This document shows positions 48,727 to 50,138 of a stretch of DNA of 50,138 nt, in pieces. Each line of letters starts with the position of its first letter. Position 1 is the first letter of the stretch. Position numbers and translations under genes: made by a program. The notes beneath the pieces are model-generated. The model saw nothing but the letters and a program-made list of their open reading frames with translations, was not told where the DNA came from and did no database searches. The stretch comes from an uncultured Clostridia bacterium (GTDB lineage Bacteria > Bacillota > Clostridia > TANB77 > CAG-508). The stretch is taken from the NCBI GenBank assembly GCA_934162615.1, contig CAKPJK010000007.1, forward strand, positions 1 through 50,138, written 5' to 3'.

Positions 48727-49692
48727 GTGGAGTATATTAGTATAAAAAGATTTAAATTTTATACCAAAGAAACAATAAAATTTTTCAACATAGCATTAAT
48801 AGCAATTGGTTTTATAATCGCGATAATATTAATAAAATACAAACCAATGTATGAAGTTAAAATAGAAGGAACAACTATAGGATATGTAGAAAGTAAAAAA
48901 TCATTAAACGAAAAAATACAAGAAAACGTAGAAAACTATAGTAGAGATAATATTGAAAATGCAGAATTAACTGCAACACCAGAATATGAATTAAAATTAG
49001 TGAACAAGTCACAAGATGAAAATGAAGACGAAGTAATAATAGCATTACAAAATGAACTAGAAATAACTTACAAATATTATGAAATAGCGTCAAATAATGA
49101 AGTGATTGAAAATGTCAAAGATGAAGAAACTGCAGAAAAATTAGTAAATGAAATAGAAGAATTATCAAATAATGAAGTAGAATTAACAATAAATGAAAAA
49201 ACAACAAAAGCATTAGAAGAAATTCAAATTGATGATTTAGAGGTTGCAAAAGAAAATGCAGTAGAAAAATTAAATATTGATACAACAGAATCAATAGCAG
49301 ACATAAATGGAATAAAAGTAGCAACATTACCAGTAACAGGAACAATATCATCAAGATATGGAGTTAGTAGCAAAATAAGAGTATCAACACATACAGGACT
49401 TGATATTGCAGCAACTACAGGAACTCCAATAAAAGTTGTAGCAGATGGAACGGCTACATTTGCAGCATATAGCGGTTCTTATGGATACCTTGTAAAAGTA
49501 GACCATGGAAATGGGGTAGAAACTTGGTATGGACATACGAGTAAAATGCTTGTAAAAGAGGGTCAGGCAGTAAAAGCAGGTGATACAATTGCATTAGTTG
49601 GAAGCACAGGTAATTCAACAGGTCCACATTTGCATTTTGAGGTAAGGATTAATGGAGAACATGTAAATCCACAAAAATATTTATATAATTAA
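48727..49692 (+). CDS. Membrane-anchored M23 peptidase
   Basis: A 321-residue protein with a membrane segment at about 18-37, an extracytoplasmic region (about 40-195) beginning YEVKIEGTTIGYVESKKSLNEKI and rich in Glu/Asn, and a C-terminal LytM domain (about 200-321). The domain is complete: H222 and D226 (HTGLD), H270 (YGH), H301 and H303 (HLH). It is paralogous in the M23 part to the SpoIVFA-like gene at 2459 (shared STGNSTGPHLHFE) but differs in the N-terminal region. It probably cleaves peptide cross-bridges. The apparent GTG start is very close to AGGAGA, so the exact start is uncertain. Confidence 0.88.
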   Translation: MEYISIKRFKFYTKETIKFFNIALIAIGFIIAIILIKYKPMYEVKIEGTTIGYVESKKSLNEKIQENVENYSRDNIENAELTATPEYELKLVNKSQDENEDEVIIALQNELEITYKYYEIASNNEVIENVKDEETAEKLVNEIEELSNNEVELTINEKTTKALEEIQIDDLEVAKENAVEKLNIDTTESIADINGIKVATLPVTGTISSRYGVSSKIRVSTHTGLDIAATTGTPIKVVADGTATFAAYSGSYGYLVKVDHGNGVETWYGHTSKMLVKEGQAVKAGDTIALVGSTGNSTGPHLHFEVRINGEHVNPQKYLYN

Positions 49693-49735
49693 AAATACTG
49701 AAAGGGCTAATAATAAGCCTAATCAGTATTTTTTT
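49692..49735 (+). terminator. Terminator of the M23 gene
   Basis: AAAATACTGA (49692-49701) with TCAGTATTTT (49723-49732), inner GGCT/AGCC pairing and a T-run. Confidence 0.85.
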
Positions 49736-49799
49736 GTTATGGCAAATAAAAAAAATTAAAAATGGAAAATATTTCAATTAGAAAAACTATCCAAAATTG

Positions 49800-49828
49800 T
49801 TGAAATGCATAAATTATTATGTTAGAAT
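49800..49828 (+). promoter_or_regulatory. Promoter of the second pilin-like DGR-type gene
   Basis: TTGAAA (49800-49805), 17-bp spacer, TAGAAT (49823-49828), with a leader of about 140 nt. It has no copy of the TTTACACG palindrome seen at 9205. Confidence 0.5.
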
Positions 49829-49970
49829 AAAATAAAATTCACAAATCAAGAATTTTGATATAAAAAATACATAAAATGAGAATTTACGCGATAAGCATAA
49901 ATTAGATTTAATAAGTTATTTTTATTCAAAATTATATTAAAGTAAAAAAATACAAAGGAGGAATTTTATA

Positions 49971-50138
49971 ATGATATTAAAGAAGAACAGAGGAATAACG
50001 CTTGTAGCGTTAGTAATAACAATAGTAATTTTATTGATATTAGCGGGCATTTCGATATCTGCATTAACAAATACAGGGTTATTTGGAAAAGCAAAAGAGG
50101 CAAAAAAGAAAAGCGATGAAGCGTCCGCAAAGGAACAA
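49971..50138 (+). CDS. Pilin-like protein, N-terminus only (3' end outside window)
   Basis: The first 56 residues match the N-terminus of the protein at 9259 almost residue for residue: a leader ending in Gly, ITLVALVITIVILLILAGISISALTNTGLFGKAKEAK, then a charged helix. The Shine-Dalgarno is AAAGGAGG. Given this identity it is probably another long protein of the same type, possibly also with a variable C-terminal lectin-like domain, but that part is not visible. Codons GCG, GGC and TCC are more frequent than in core genes. Confidence 0.7.
   Translation, partial: MILKKNRGITLVALVITIVILLILAGISISALTNTGLFGKAKEAKKKSDEASAKEQ

Noticed and set aside
1..50138. tRNA, rRNA, tmRNA or known riboswitch
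   Set aside because: No T-loop (GGTTCGAATCC-like) sequences paired with acceptor stems and no rRNA-like GC-rich stretches were found by eye on either strand.

Overview
The window is AT-rich, almost fully coding DNA from a low-GC Firmicute. It most resembles an uncultured gut member of the Clostridia that makes endospores, is single-membraned and has meso-DAP peptidoglycan. The evidence is Gram-positive Shine-Dalgarno sequences, an adjacent SpoIVFA-like/SpoIVFB pair, the DapF-DapL lysine/DAP branch, a PASTA-containing class B PBP, a sortase, a TSCPD protein and a MinD-MinE system. I saw no rRNA, tRNA, CRISPR array, IS element, integrase or reverse transcriptase.

Layout. 1-4.2 kb: end of a MazG-like pyrophosphohydrolase, an orphan reverse-strand gene, a VTT-domain membrane protein, and an M23/SpoIVFB pair. 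4.2-8.9 kb: a pilin-like protein, then minD-minE-rodA and a dus tRNA-modification gene. 8.9-10.5 kb: a small Xre regulator divergent from a pilin-like protein ending in a formylglycine-enzyme/C-type-lectin-like domain; this ending looks like the variable region of a diversity-generating retroelement (DGR). 10.7-16.4 kb: an anchored protein, MazF, an HD-GYP protein, a broken HipA-like kinase, aspS and a TSCPD protein. 16.5-18.7 kb (reverse strand): an Xre regulator, a polysaccharide deacetylase and a transglycosylase. 18.8-23.7 kb: dapF-dapL, an HD hydrolase, ruvA and rarA. 23.8-27.2 kb: two half-size TauE/SafE proteins and small unknown genes. 27.3-35.5 kb: one very large cyclic beta-glucan synthase-like gene. 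35.6-39.2 kb: an orphan response regulator, ispG, and a gene fusing a zinc phospholipase C-like domain to IspH. 39.3-50.1 kb: an Rpn/PD-(D/E)XK protein, a class B PBP, comM-dprA-yraN, rsmA, a sortase, an M15-like peptidase, an Xre regulator, an M23 peptidase, and the start of a second pilin-like DGR-target-like gene.

The most unusual signal is genetic. Three conserved genes (rodA, comM, dprA) are each interrupted at an in-frame CGG codon. In each case skipping only the C restores the frame and yields the glycine that the family has there. I found no other in-frame CGG in the recognisable core genes; three further CGG codons lie in two orphan genes of unusual composition. This could be +1 frameshifting (or four-base decoding) at a poorly decoded CGG, or a systematic sequence error. 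Other points are the DGR-type variable region with a palindromic operator inside its promoter, the PLC-IspH fusion, a MinE with a long Lys/Glu tail, and three genes whose Shine-Dalgarno lies in the 3' arm of a terminator-like hairpin abutting the start codon.
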